Assembly: GCF_029784155.1 (NCBI RefSeq)
Contig: NC_073691.1
Span: 63,618,839 to 63,682,838, forward strand
Reading direction: 5' to 3'
DNA: 64,000 nt
From: Uranotaenia lowii
Lineage: Eukaryota > Arthropoda > Insecta > Diptera > Culicidae
The notes beneath the pieces are model-generated. The model made no database searches. It had not been told where the DNA came from and worked only from the letters and a program-made list of their open reading frames with translations. Positions within the stretch are counted from its first letter, which is position 1, and every line of letters begins with the position of its first letter. The position numbers and the translations under genes are program-made. Shown piece by piece: positions 1-13,400 of the stretch.

Positions 1-134
1 AAAGCCGATTTTAAGCAAATTCCGGGGTTGTAGTTTTTCACCGGCAAGAGCAAGTTCGATGTGGACGACAAATTTAAGAAGAAGAAAATGTCGAAGTTCG
101 CCTCTATGCAGTTTGACTGCCTACAGGGAATCAC
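1..134 (+). pseudogene. ITm (Tc1/mariner) transposase relic, central part
   Basis: Frame 1 reads KADFKQIPGL, a stop, then FFTGKSKFDV and KKKKMSKFA. This lines up with KADYKQLSGQEFYTAKGRGK and HMKLSIFAKKY in the ITmDD37E transposase copy at 53575-54872. It is therefore the stretch just after the first catalytic Asp of a related but older transposase, already carrying a stop codon. The match fades at about base 134 and resumes near 1675, so one relic has probably been split by inserted DNA. The 5' part lies outside the window. Confidence 0.6.
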
Positions 135-1674
135 CCAACATTGCAGCATTGCTCACGCACGACTTACCTTCAGCAAGGCAGGGATGCTTTCCTCCGTGGT
201 GTTTTTATGGAGCCGGAGAATTTCAACACCGCAGTATTATTGCCATTAACTCTCCGGAGGGATTGTTAGTTTTTCACCACTCTCTATCTGCTATCGAAAT
301 ACTCGAGTGTCATATACACTAACTTAAACTCGCACCGCCACCAGATCCTCACATTGGAACATAAATGTTTGCACCGTAGAGCTCCGTAGAGTAGCAAATT
401 TCCTCACCGGCGAGAATCACCTGCGTTTTTTTGTGACTTGGCTTTGCCGAACGTAAGGAAAGCAGGAAGTTGAAAGCAATGTGCCATAAGACAGTATCCA
501 TTCCTTAGCCATTCTTACGGGGCGTTCGTAAATTTATCCTTCGAGTGATGCATCTGTGCATCGATTGATTTTGGTAGATGTAAAAAAACCATCCAAAGCA
601 TTGGATTTACATTCAAAAAATCACTTCGACCAAAAACATCATTTAATTTCTACGAGTAGATAGCAATTTACGAACGACCGGTATAATAAGCTTAAAAAAT
701 TTAGTAATCTGATGAAAACGAAATCTATTTAAAAAAAATCCATCGTTGCAACTGGAGACAATTGTCATTAAAGTAGAAAAATGTAATGTAAATATATCAA
801 ATTAACAATTTTACACTTCAATAATTCAAATACGCATTTTCAACATGGATCAACAAATTAAAACCCATCTTTTTTTTATATATATTCTTTGCATTTTTTT
901 TAATGACTCATGTCACATAAAATTGAACAATTCAATCAATAAGAAATATTCCAGATTGCCCGAATTTATCCGGGACAAAACTTGAAAAAAGTTACCGAGA
1001 ATAATTTTATAAGATCACTCGGCCCGAACTTTTCAGAAAATTGTAATAATTTGAAAGAAAAGTTTTTAACAAAATAAACATTTTTATTTTTAAAAATCAT
1101 TAATAAGATTTGAAAGCAATGGATTTTGATTGGTAAAACATTTCTTATTCAGATATACAAACTGTTTCTTCGTTGCTAGTCCTATTGGAACTGCCCCTTC
1201 AAGTATACTATCACTCGAAATACCCCTAAATGTAGACAATCACCTGCAATGTTTACGTGTTCAATAACTGGATCGATCGGTTTTCTCGGTGGTGTATGTG
1301 GTGATCATAAGAGCTCTCACTCTCACGCTCGTTGGTGTTGAATTCAATATAATCTCTCCGGTGGTGTTAGTTAAACATCTCCGTGGTGAAATGCAGAGAA
1401 ACTCCGTGGGGAATCGAAAAACCCGCACCGCGGAGATTCTCCATAGAGAAAATGCATGCCTGCAGCAAGGTTGACTACACGATGACTAACCGAAACAGGC
1501 TAATACTCACACTGACTCAACAGCAATCGGATGGGCCCCGTGGCTAAGCTACCGCTCACACTTCAGACTGTTGTATGCTACTCATACACGTCCAAATAAA
1601 TTGACGCATGCCACACAGCCTCCAAATATCTCGTTTGGCAGAACATCTGCTCTTGCTGACTGAGGATTGATCCT
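135..1674. other. Inserted or unassigned DNA splitting the transposase relic
   Basis: No coding region is recognised here. Both flanks (about 200-330 and 1280-1450) are rich in variants of CTCCGTGGTG and CTCCGGTGGTG, on one side in partly inverted form, which could be the ends of a non-autonomous element of about 1.5 kb. The middle is AT-rich with no supported ORF. A short inverted-repeat element lies inside at 519-683. Confidence 0.35.
519..683. mobile_element. Short MITE-like element with CGTTCGTAAATT ends
   Basis: GGGGCGTTCGTAAATTT at the left and AATTTACGAACGACC at the right are inverted copies about 160 bp apart. The interior has another small hairpin (GATGCATCTGTGCATC). No coding capacity. 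The exact ends and target duplication are not clear. Confidence 0.45.
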
Positions 1675-2100
1675 TTCGTGACAAAGGGCACAGTAAACGG
1701 CGAGATCTACAAATATGAGTGCCTCGAGAAGCGCCTTTTTCCGTTCTTGCAGCAGCACGACAAAGCTCCGCTATTTTGGCGAGATTTGGCATCATGCCAC
1801 TATTTTGCCACTATTAAAATTGTCCTAGAGTGGTGTGAGGCCAATTCTGTCCATTTTGTTCCAAAGGACATGAACCTGTCAAACCGTCCGGTACTGTGCC
1901 CGAAGCAGCAGTACTGGGCAATAATATAGCGGGAACTTCGGAAGAGCAAGAAGACATTCAAAGACGAGAAGAACATGTTAAGAAAATGGAATAAAACTGA
2001 AAAACTGGTACCGGATGACACTGTAAAGACATTGATGGAGGACATCTAGCGAAAATGCGTTCAATTTTGCACTCAAGGCTCCATCGACTAATTTTTCTTT
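1675..2100 (+). pseudogene. ITm transposase relic, C-terminal part
   Basis: The frame reads VTKGTVNGEIYKYECLEKR, then LFWRDLASCHY, then KQQYWAII, a stop, RELRKSKKTFKDEKN and a further stop. It matches SGTVNQEIYVKE, LFWPDLASFHY, IEKYWAIVKRNLKKTKKT in the ITmDD37E copies. The second catalytic Asp (DLASCHY) is present. The final catalytic Glu of IEKYW is Gln here, and the Asp-to-Glu spacing is about three residues longer than in the other copies. Together with the in-frame stops this marks a dead copy, probably the continuation of the relic at 1-134. Confidence 0.65.
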
Positions 2101-2234
2101 TGGTTTTTGAAATAAATGTATGTATAAAACTATCCTGAAATTTAGGTTTGATTCTAAACATCATAAGAAAATTGGCATGACATTTTCTTTGTCGCAATAA
2201 TTTCGTGTTCGGCCTTTAAGCGTGTAGAAGTTGA

Positions 2235-3430
2235 ATTTCATTGCCCGACGCCATTTTGAAATCAAAGATGGCCGCATCCGCTAAGCTTAAAAATGCTCTA
2301 AATGACTGAAAATCGCATGAAACCCGCGGAATATGGGTATTGGGTAAAAGGGCTCAACGAGTAGTAATCGGATCTCACTATCTGACGCCATCTTGAAATC
2401 CAAGATGGCGGCTTCGCATGACCTTTAAAAATGCTATGAATCACTGAAAATCGCATGAAAACTCTACAATATGGATATTGAGTGAAAGGGCTGAACAAGC
2501 AAAAGTTAAATTTTGTTGTTCGACGCCATCTTTAAATCCAAGATGGCGGCATCCACTCAACTCGAGAATGCTGTAAATAACTGCAAAAAACTGACTTCTA
2601 CTCGTTTAGCCCTTTTTCCCAATACCCAGCCGCCATCTTGGATTTCAAGATAGTGTCAGAGAGCGAAACCTTTCCCCTAATACCCATATTGTGGGGGTTC
2701 ATGACATTTTAAGTCGTATACGGAGTTTTAAAGTTCAGCGGAACCTGTTATCTTGGATTTCAAGAAGGCGTCAGATAGAGAAAGTTCACCTCTTCTAGTT
2801 TAACCCTTTCACTCAATATCAATATTGTGAGGATTTCATGCGATTTTATTGATAAACAGTATTTTAAACAGAACCGGAAGCCTCCATCTCGGATTTAAAG
2901 ATGGCGTTAGATAGCGAGATTCGACATGTTCTAGTTTAGCCCTTTCAAACAATATTGTGGGGATTTCATGCGATTTTAAGTCATTCAAAACATTTTAAAG
3001 TTTAGCAAAAGCTACCATATTGAATTTCGAGATGGCATCAGAAAGCGAAATTCGACTTTTCCTAGTTCAGCCCTTTCACCCAATACCCAAATTGTAGGGG
3101 TTTCATGCGATTTTAAGCTATTTAAAACATTTTTGAGTTTAGCAAAAGCCGCCAAATTGGCCTTCAAAATGGCGGCGAAACTAGGCTTCTTCTAGTTTAG
3201 TCCTTCCACCCAATACCCATATTGCGCGGCTTTCATGCGATTTTCAGTGATAAACAACATTTTATAGTTCAGCTGAAGCCGCCATTTTTTTCTAGTTTAG
3301 CACTTTCACTCAATATCCATATTGTGAGAGTTTCATACGATTTTAAGTCATTTAAAACATTTTAAAGCTTATCGGAAGCTGCCATCTTGGATTTCAAGAT
3401 GGCCACAGACAACAGAATTCGACTTCAACT
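2235..3430. repeat. Degenerate tandem array, units about 115-140 bp, polarity flips near 2590
   Basis: Each unit contains an inverted-repeat core (GCCATCTTG, short loop, CAAGATGGC), then a segment like TAGCCCTTTCACCCAATACC, then TTTCATGCGATTTTAAG. Cores occur near 2635, 2755, 2885, 3010, 3150 and 3385. Units before about 2590 run in the opposite orientation (GGTATTGGGTAAAAGGGCT near 2335), so the array is inverted head to head. No coding potential is supported. Confidence 0.75.
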
Positions 3431-4273
3431 CATTCCATCGGCCATTCACATCCAATCACTTACCTATTCATTTCATTTAAAAAAGTATGTTCTCATTTAC
3501 TGTACTAATGATTAACAACTCAGAAATGTAGAACTCATCCTACGCGTGTAATTGGCTGGCTTGCGAGACAATCAAATTTAAGCTTTTAGATGGCCCTCAT
3601 AAAACTGTTATAAAACTAAATATCCATTTTAATGACCATAATAAAGCTATTAAACGTTGAATTGACTACGCCATGTTGGTTGCAAAATCGTAAAAAAAAA
3701 ACAAAACTTGCATGTTTTATAAAAGCTTAATAAAAGCCATGGTGACCATAATTAAACAGCATAATGATTTATCAAAGTTTCTAAAATAGGTCATGATGAC
3801 GTTTCTAGGATTCTAGGCCAAATAGCTAGATTTTAGCTTTATTAGAGCTCTGGTGATGCTTAGAATGCGCTTTAACTTTTTATGAAGATTAATGCTGCAG
3901 TCCGAACGAAGTAGTAAAAATTTCATGATTGAAATTTGAAAATCGTATATATCCAACTATTATGTTCAAAATTTCTGCTGAATCGGACTTGATTTAGGGG
4001 TGCTTTAAAGTGCTCAAAGTTTCCGGATTTCGACCCACAAAAATCACCAAAGGGGATGCAAAAAGAATCAGGAAAATTCAAAATTTTAATTTTGAAGCCA
4101 AATGAATTAAAAAATGAGGGGTATGCAATTTCCAAAACTTTTCAACATTATTCCATATTATGTTTTGGGTGCGATGCTACCAAATTTCAATGTTTTCGGC
4201 AATAGATAAGTTTCACAACTGACACAAAATTTAAATTTATAATATATTTTCTCTTTTCTCAAAAATCCAACAG
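3431..4273. other. AT-rich upstream region of the transporter gene
   Basis: No ORF, RNA gene or clear repeat is supported. Any transcription start or 5' non-coding exon of the downstream transporter may lie here, but nothing marks it. Confidence 0.4.
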
Positions 4274-4436
4274 CAAACCAACATAGCCACTAAAAACTGA
4301 CTAAAGGAAGGCTCCAAAGCAAGAAACCAAACTGCTATCGTGTTTGCTGCTACACAAGTCCAGCGTGGAAATTTAAGTTGTTCCGGTACGATCCGAGACC
4401 CGGCATCATTACCACCACCATTCAGCCGTTGTGACC
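4274..4436 (+). other. Likely 5' UTR part of the first coding exon
   Basis: A pyrimidine tract (CTCTTTTCTC) followed by CCAACAG at 4268-4273 looks like a splice acceptor, suggesting that an upstream non-coding exon joins here. The sequence then runs without introns to the ATG at 4437. Inference from splice consensus only. Confidence 0.45.
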
Positions 4437-7400
4437 ATGGAGAAGCTGCGGGCGGCTAAAAAGGTCGCCCCGGATGGTGGCTGGGGCTGGGTGGCCACCT
4501 TTGGTGTTAGCTTGGTCAATGTAAGTATTTCCCGGAATTAATTTTGCCACAGCGTTGATGAGAATATTTTGCGCGAGCGTTTTTTTTCTTTCCAATTTAT
4601 TCCATAAAATTTTCAAATTTGTTTTCGCTTGAACCACGCTTCCTGTTTTTCTTTTGAAAATCGAAAAAAAACGACACAAAAATGCAGTTAGCGACGCGCT
4701 CCATCGAACCTTCTTTTGGGCTGCTGTTTGGCGATTTGCTGAATGATTTACAGGTCGGCACAACGGGGGCAGCCATCATCATCAGTACCCTGGACGTGAT
4801 GATGAACTTCAGTGGTTTGTTTGTGGGTCCGTTGTTGAAGGAGTTTTCGTACCGGAAGGTGGCCATTGCCGGAGCGATCTTGTGCTGGTTGGGTCTAGCG
4901 CTGACCTCCCCGGCCACCAGCATGGGGCACATTTTGGCGACTTATAGCGTCATAAACGGTAGGTTGCTTGTTTTAAGGCTTTCCGTAGTTTGTTAAAATA
5001 GTTTTAAGACCCTGTAGATTTAGAACCCGTACGAAGAAAGCATAATTTTTAATTTAAGAAATTTTCTTACAATTATGAGTTACGCTGAAGAACATCCTTA
5101 AAAATGTTTAATGGTAGTGCTAGAAACTGGACGAAATTCACCTAAGAATATTTTTTTTAGAATATGTTATCTGGTTCTTGGTTATGGAGTTTCAGAAGCT
5201 CTGGCGCTATTGCTTAGCGCATAAGCCTTGAAACTTTCAAATATTTAAAAAACCATTCTTGACTCAGAAATAAAGTTATCTATTCTCACGGCTTTCCACT
5301 GTGTTCTGTACTAAATTTATTAATTTTTTCAGTAGTGCATTTTCTATGCAGAAACTGATGGGGAGATTTTATTTTAACTTGAGCTTGTTTTTGATGGTTA
5401 TTACTTATTACTATAAATAGTTTATTAAAGCGGATTTGACCCGGTACCACTCCTTTATTCTGTGAGGAAAAGAAAAAAAAAACATATATTTTAGTTCACT
5501 TTTCGGCTTTTTTCGCAGATCAAAGCCGGACTCATATGGGTTGTTCTTAATGCATTGTCATGTATATCTGCCAAATTTGAGATTTATTGAACTAATCTCT
5601 GTTCTGTGCAATGAGTTTTTGTGAAAAAAGTCCATTTTTATTTAAAACCATTGGCGACGTGGAACTTGTTCTACTGAGCCACGCCTGCTGTCATAGAATC
5701 CGAATTGTATTAACTTGTTTTTAAACCAAATTTAGAAATCAATCGCAGAGTATACTAGAATACTCTTCATTCAAACATATTTTAAGGAGCATTTCGGGTT
5801 CAATGATTCAAGGTGGATGTGAGTAGTCAATCAAGCTAAGCTAAGCTAAGCTAAGCTAAAAAGTCCATTTTTCTTTAAAATGTTCTTATGAGAGTTTTAG
5901 CAAGACACTTTTAATATAAAATGATAATTTTATGATGCATAGTGGTTGATATTATTAGCATTTTTATGGATCTGTTTCAGACAATCGTTCGTAACAAAAT
6001 GAAAAAATAAAAAAAAATCATATACTACCAACTTGTACAGATATTTTATTTACAAGTTGAAGGTTAAAAAGCTGCAGTAAATCAGAAAAACATATTTTTC
6101 ACCAAAAAATTTCTTGTTTAGGTAGCCCTGTTTATAACCATTCATTGAATGCTTAAAATGTAATTATAGCAAGAATAGGAGCAAAGTTATTCACATATTT
6201 CTGCATCAGTTTTTAAATCATGATTGTGTTCCTATTCAAGTTTTAGCTTCATGCAACCTGAAAAACGTGACATCAAGAGGACTTGCTTACAACTTGATCA
6301 AAGCACGCGCTTTTTTAACTCCTGGCCCTGTCATGGGGTATATGATTGAATAAAATATTTCTGCTTGTGCACAAGTTGGTGTAGAGAAAACTTGAATGAA
6401 AAATATTTTATCAATTCAAATTTGTTGCAAACATCTATAAATAACTTGACCGCTTTATATCCAATTTGTATATTTATTACATCAAAAGAAAGGTAATAAA
6501 CAGGGCTTCCTTAACAAGAAAAAATTTTGTGAAAAATATTTTTTTCTAACTTACCGCAGATTTTTAACCTTCAATTTGTAAGTAAAGTTTCTGTAAAAGT
6601 TGGTAGTTTATGATTTTTAAAAATTTTTCGGTTTGTTTCGAACGATTATCTAAAACAGATCCATAAAAATGCTGATAATATCAACCCCCATCAAAATTAT
6701 TGATTTAATTAACAGTGTCTTGCTATAGAACTCTCATAAGAAAATTTTCAAGAAAAATAGACTTTTTTCACAAAAACTCATTGCGCAGAACAGAGATTTG
6801 TTCAATAAATTTCAAATTTAGCAGAAATACTTGAAAATGAATGAGGAACAACCCTTATGAGTCCGGCTTTGATCTGCGAAAGAAGCCGAAAAGTGAACAG
6901 TTTAAATTGTACATGCATAAATACACTACATCACAGTTTTCCTAATAAAAATCTATCGACTATTTTTTCTTTGTTTGGATAAAAGCTGAGGAAACTGATG
7001 CCCAGGGTTGGCAACATTTTTTTCTTAAAATTCAGAAAACCTTGAGCACAAAAATCAGGATTAATCAGGCTAATATAAATATATGTTGAAATTCCGTTTG
7101 TTTCAGATTGTTGAGATAATTATTGTTTTGTTGTTTCTTAGATATAAGGGTCATATTGGCCGTTTGGTTTTCCTTTTACACCAGACATTAGATACAAATA
7201 TCACCCGTTCACCGTTTGATGGTAAAAATTGTCCACAAATTTAAAGCTTTATACGGATTAGGACTGGAAAAGAAACAACATTATTCGTACTTAAATTGCT
7301 CATTTGTTGCGAATCAAATGGTAGAAATGGTGATCGAACTCCAAATTTCTTATTAGAGTTAAGATGTCGCTTGAAAATTGAGATTGTCGAACTGGAATTT

Positions 7401-10400
7401 AAAGCTGGATGAGATCTAAAATTAGAATTTTAATAAAAAAATGATGTGTCTAGGAAATTTGATGTATACGTTGAGTCTGTCTATCATATTTTTGTGAAAC
7501 ATCGCTGCAACTTCTTCACTAGAAAAAACAGCTCTTTTCGAAAATTCTTTAAAAACAATCTGTTTTTAGTTTTTTTGAGCATCTAATGATGGCAAAATGT
7601 GAAAAAAAATTCAAAATTTCTAATAAACTGTTCAAAAATTTTCTGCAGTGGCTGAAACGATTTTAACGGTTGGACGATTGAAAAGTACTGTTCTTATGAT
7701 CTTAAAAACAAAAATCCAAAACATATCTAAATATTTTTTTTAACCGATTTCCTTGTTCAAAACCCTTAAAAATTGGTTTTATTTCAATTCCCTCGATTTT
7801 CACTGCGGAATATTTTTTTCGCGTTCACAGCCATTCCGCTCGAAGTGTAAGCTAACGTGAATACGAAAAACGAACACGAGTGGTGAATATAAATTCCACG
7901 TTCATATTTTCACGTCCGAATGGCAATGTGCATTTAGAAAGAATTCTTCACGGATGACGGAAATTTTTGTTGCTCCATAAAAATAAGTTTTTATATTGAA
8001 AGCACATTTGAAGACAGTTAAAGGCTTAAAAATACCGCGAGTTAGAAATAAAACGCATACGATGGTTTTTTTTCAGTTTAAAAAACTGCTTGGGCATCAT
8101 TTAATTGTACCTGTTAGAAGAGTTTCTCAGAAAATAAAAGTAAACGAGGACCATGCGAATAGCCAGAGTCCATTGGAATGTTAAACATAGATTCAGCTCT
8201 GTTTAAATGTGTGCTTCAGAAAAAGTATAGAAAAAATGGAAATTTCATTAAATTTTTCAAAATTAATGTTTTTTTTAATAAAACTGAAAAGCAGAAAAAC
8301 TGATGAACAATAGCCAACCGATACATTGAAATTTCATAAAAGTTTCGATTGTTTCATTTTAATGAGAGTAATTTTGAAAACATTGGCTATTTTGTAGAAG
8401 TTATTCATAACGTTTTTTCAATAAGTTTTTCGAAAGAAACCTATCACTAATGTTCGTTACTCTTTGATCGATAAAAACTTTTTGAAAGCGTTTAAAATTT
8501 ATAATTTCAATTCATTGTATTCACAAATAAGAACTTTTTAGTTTTTTTTTAAATCAATCGTTTTCAAAGCAATATATTTTGACGAAAAACAACCATTATT
8601 TTTGTTACTTTACATACTTTAAAAAAAAATTCAATTTCAATTTGAATACATTGGATCTGTCATTTGCTGATCGAAACCAATTTCCATCTATCATTCAACA
8701 GACCTTTTGCTAATTTAGAAGATTCGACCGATTTGACATTTCACTGCGGAATATTTTTTCACTGTGGTAAGTTTACGTTCACGTTTGCGTCCGAGTTCAC
8801 AAGAACTGTAAACCGGGCTTTACGATATAAATTTGCAAACGAACTGTAAAATTTTTACGGTTGAGAAACAAGCGATATAAATTGATACTTTAGATCCCTA
8901 AAGGATTTTTTTTGGCAGTGCTTTTCGTGAGCATCTATAAAAAGCAATGCTACAAAATTATAGTTATCATGAATTCATTGGGGGTCTAAGATTTTTTTTT
9001 GTATTTGTGTGTGCGCCTGAAAAAAGTTACAAACCACCAAACTTCCAATAATGTCATATTGACACACTAGGACGGATAATAGTTGAAATATAGGTACATC
9101 ATTTTGCATATTTAAACACATAACTTACCGTGAAAATTATAACATCAGGCAAAATAAGGCTTATTTCCAAAAATCCGGAAAAATTGAGGGCTTGTCAGGT
9201 TATCAGGATGGGCCTCAAAATAATCAGGCAAATCCTGAAAAAATCAGGTATATTGGCCAACTTGCTGATGCCGCTAGCTTTTCTTTCCTGGTCATACATA
9301 TGGGAGAGTGGGGAATCATGGGCCACTTTTTTTCTTTGTTCCATAACTTCTTTATTATAAAAGATAAAATGAAAATAAAAAATGGTGTGGTTTTCTACAT
9401 TTTCAAGGTATTAAAAGGTTTTTTTTTTAATTTTCAACAAGTTATTTTCCGCAAATTCTGACTGTTTTAAAAAAAACCAATATTTTTTGGATTTTGAAAA
9501 ATGGTGGGGAATCGTGGGCCACTAAATCCAAATTGACCAAATAACATGCAAAGTTTATGAGTTGACCCAAAACTGTGATTTCATAATTCATTTCGTTATT
9601 TCAAAGCAATTTCAGATAATGAAATAAAAAAGAGAGATGTGTATGTTCGAATAGATTCCGAAACCTGGCTCGCGAACGTTTGGGCAAAATGCCTTATATA
9701 GGATGGACAACATATTTTTCATAGCTCTTCATTTGGCATAAGAAAACTTTACAGATAGGGAAAACGTATTTTAAGTTCTGTATAAAAACTTAAAAATATA
9801 GGTGGTTCAAGATGTGTGGTCCACGATTCCCCACAAACTATAATTTGCAAATTGGTTGCGTTTGTGTGACTTATTGCTGTTTCATCAAAAATTCTTTTTC
9901 CACGTGAAAGATCATGACAAAACTAAGATAATAGCGTATAAGCATATTTTCGTTATGAACTTTAGGTTCCCCATCGATGCAATTAGCTGGTGTATTGTTT
10001 ATTATGGAAGTAAATTTTTCTAACTTTTTATAGCTTAATAAATAAAAGAAGCATATGATGCGTATTTAAGTCAACAACATATAGAAATATATGCTCACGC
10101 AAAGCGACGACGATGACAGTTGATTCGAGATTTTTATCTCAACACACATCTGAGATATTAAAAGTGGCCCACGTTTCCCCATGGCCCACGATACCCCACT
10201 CTCCCCTACGATAAAGGGATCACCGGTGACGTTTTTTTTTAAATAATGTTTTTTCTCCGACAAAGCATGAAATAAATATTGTTCAGTAAGTAAGTTGTAA
10301 AGTAAGTAAGTAAATATTGTTCAGTAAGTATATTCTATTTTCTCTTATTAAAAGATTTTCGTATTAAACTTTTGAATAAATGTCCTGAATTCTGAAAAGT

Positions 10401-13400
10401 GGTAAGCACAATTTGTATAATTAAGCTTAATTAAAAAATAAGGAAACTTACTTTCATCGATAGTAAAAATCTTTGATTTTTTTCGAGAGCCTAGTAGTTT
10501 TAGCTTATTTGATTTGGGCATGGAATAGATCGAACTCTTTAGCAAAGATTCTGAAGAAGACCTTTGATTAAAAATCAGTGAAATTATAAAGTTGAAGTTG
10601 AAATTATGTGGTTCAGATCTTATTCTTGCATACTTGATCCAAAATAAAGATTTTAGTTTCTTATTTGGCTCTCAAAAACTGTTATACTTTAATAAACAAT
10701 ACATTAAGAAAATATGCAGTTTCCTGTGAAATTTTTTCATGAAGATCACATTTCCCGGTAAAATAAAATATTTTTCATTAAAAATCAACTTTATTATGGT
10801 AATCCTGTGATACGTTTTTAAAATGAAATCAGGGTTTTTCAAAAACAAAACTTGCAAAAAAAACTGCATTGACTATCAAAATTGTAAGTTGCATATTTAT
10901 GTGATTTTAATTTTTCTATCGAAATATTGTCAATTCAACTGCAATTCGAAGATTTTACGCTGGCGATTGGCAACCTTGCCAACTAGCGACGATGAAAATT
11001 TAATCAAACACCTCGGCAATCGGCAACCGTTTGGTTCCGACACTTGGAAGATGTTTGATAGACATTCGGTTAACATGAAATGTCGTCGGTGATGTCGCCG
11101 TCGCTGATGTTGACGAAAACTCCGGTTTGGGGATTCAGCGACAATAGTCATCCTGATATTTTTATCTTGATTGTACCCAAAACTCATGTACGCTACTGAA
11201 TCTGAATTTTGACTATTATTTCTTAATCAGAATTTTGTACCAAAATAAAAAAATATAATATTGAGTCTGTTTCCGAATTTCAATACGATTTCTGAAATAT
11301 ACGAAAAATAACGATTTCTGAATCTTCACAATTTTGAACATAAGCCACGAAGTGAAATTCGTTTAAGAGCCCTCAATCGTGAATAAATCTCAATTATAAT
11401 GTTTTGGGGTTTAAATTTCAAATTATTATTTAGTTTAAATCCGACTTATGAATCTGAATTTCGAATAATAAATCTGATTCTTAGCTTTGAATTCTGATTC
11501 GTCATTTTAAAGCTTTGTTATTTTTTAATTCTGCGTAAAAACAAAGTTTAAGAACTTTGTATCCGGATATGAAACAAAACCTCAGGATGGTTTGTTTTTT
11601 AAGTTTATTCGTAAAATTGTTACCCAAAAATTGAAAATGCATATGAGTTTAGAAAGGCACAAATTAAATTTTGAATAAAATACTACTACTAATTTGAACC
11701 AGTATTTCTAAACAGCACATCATTTATAATTTCTATCATTATTCGAACTGGAAATCAAGTATCCTAAACTGGCTGGATACTAAATCCAAAATATGAAATC
11801 AATAATACAATTTTGATTCTGATAATATGGAACCTCCGAAATGAGAATAATCTTATTTAAAATTAAATATTCAGAACAGAATTTCTATCAACAAGTGAGA
11901 CAATTTAAAAAAAAAACTGTAGCAGAATACTAAAACTGGGATTTGTTTTCGAGGTTTTTGCATCAGTTCTGAGTTAAGATTGATACTCTTGAATAGTCTT
12001 ACTCAATCTTCAAATTTTATTGAGAGTTTAAAATTCTGAGTGTAGAGTAGAATACCTCGTTGCATTTCTTGGACCCTTGGTGGGGGGATTGGAGGGTTGA
12101 TGGTTTTTTAACGCCCCAAAACCCCCCGTTCCTACGGCCATGCAAAGGAGTATAAAGGCAAAATATTATCGATTTTGAGTAGAGTATGCTTATTTTTAGA
12201 AATTTATCTTTTACGCTCGAAACATAAACACAAATTTTTGAAAAATGTTAATATAAATTTACATAAACAAGATGAATTGAAAATTTTCAATATTTTTCAC
12301 ATAAACTCGACGCACATTAACGAAAACTTTTCGAACTACCTCAGATTTGGAATGAATACTACAAATTACATAGAGAATAATCCCAGGAAGTTTGGTTGTG
12401 GGCTGAAGAAAAACGGGGAAGTATAACCAGCCTAATGGACAATGTTTTTGACATTACTATTAGGAGGACTCATAATCTTAAATTGAAAATTTCTTACGAA
12501 CGAGTGTATGAATATTTAAATGATATAATAATTGATCCTAAAAGCGGACGAATTTATGCAAATGGCAATTTTTTTTGTTATTCTTGATGTCCGTTATGAA
12601 CGTTTAGGTTTTACAAGGGGTGTTGTACCGATAATTTTCTTTATTCTTAGTATATGTAAAAAAAATTTAAATTGATTTTTAAATGTACCTAGCTGTAAAC
12701 TGTAGCTTTTTAAAGTCGAAGAAATATTTGAAACCGTGTTGTAAAGTAAATGTAGAATAAAATATCAAATTATCTTTCTCATGAGCAACTTTTCGTTCCA
12801 GGCATCGGCGTCGGATTGGCCACCTCGGCTGCCTTCGTAGCGCTGAATCATTATTTTGCCAAAAAGCGTGGCCAAGCAGTGGGTCTCTCGATGGCGGGCA
12901 CGGCGCTCGGTATGCTGATAATGCCGCAGCTGGTCCGCTTTCTGCTGGAAACGTATGATTTCCGGGGAGCCGTTCTGTTGCTCAGTGGTCTGGCGCTTCA
13001 CGCGGCAGTTGGTGCCACGCTGCTGCAACCCATCAAGTGGCACCTTAAGGAGGAAGAAGTGGATATCGAGATGGTAGAAGCTCCAGCGATGGGAATAATT
13101 TTGGAGCAAGAGGACGACGGCGATAACGATAGTTTGCCGGAGATAAAAACTTTGCTGTTTCCCCGCCGGGACCGGAAGCTGTCGGAAAACTGTCCTTCGC
13201 CTCAACCGAACGGGTTCCCCAGGAAGCCAACCTTTCCCCGGATTACTTCGAGTGTCAGCATGCAAAATGGTCCAACCGGAGTGATGGTTGGAGGAATGAG
13301 AACACGCCCATCGTTCCCGAGAATAACGTCAACGGCAAGCATGAGTCTGGCGCTGCGAAAACGACGCGAATCGGTTGTGTCGCAGCTTTCCACTATGGAC

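Noticed and set aside
12175..12587. Pair of overlapping ORFs in transporter intron 2
   Set aside because: No recognisable domain, AT-rich codons, inside an intron, no splice context.
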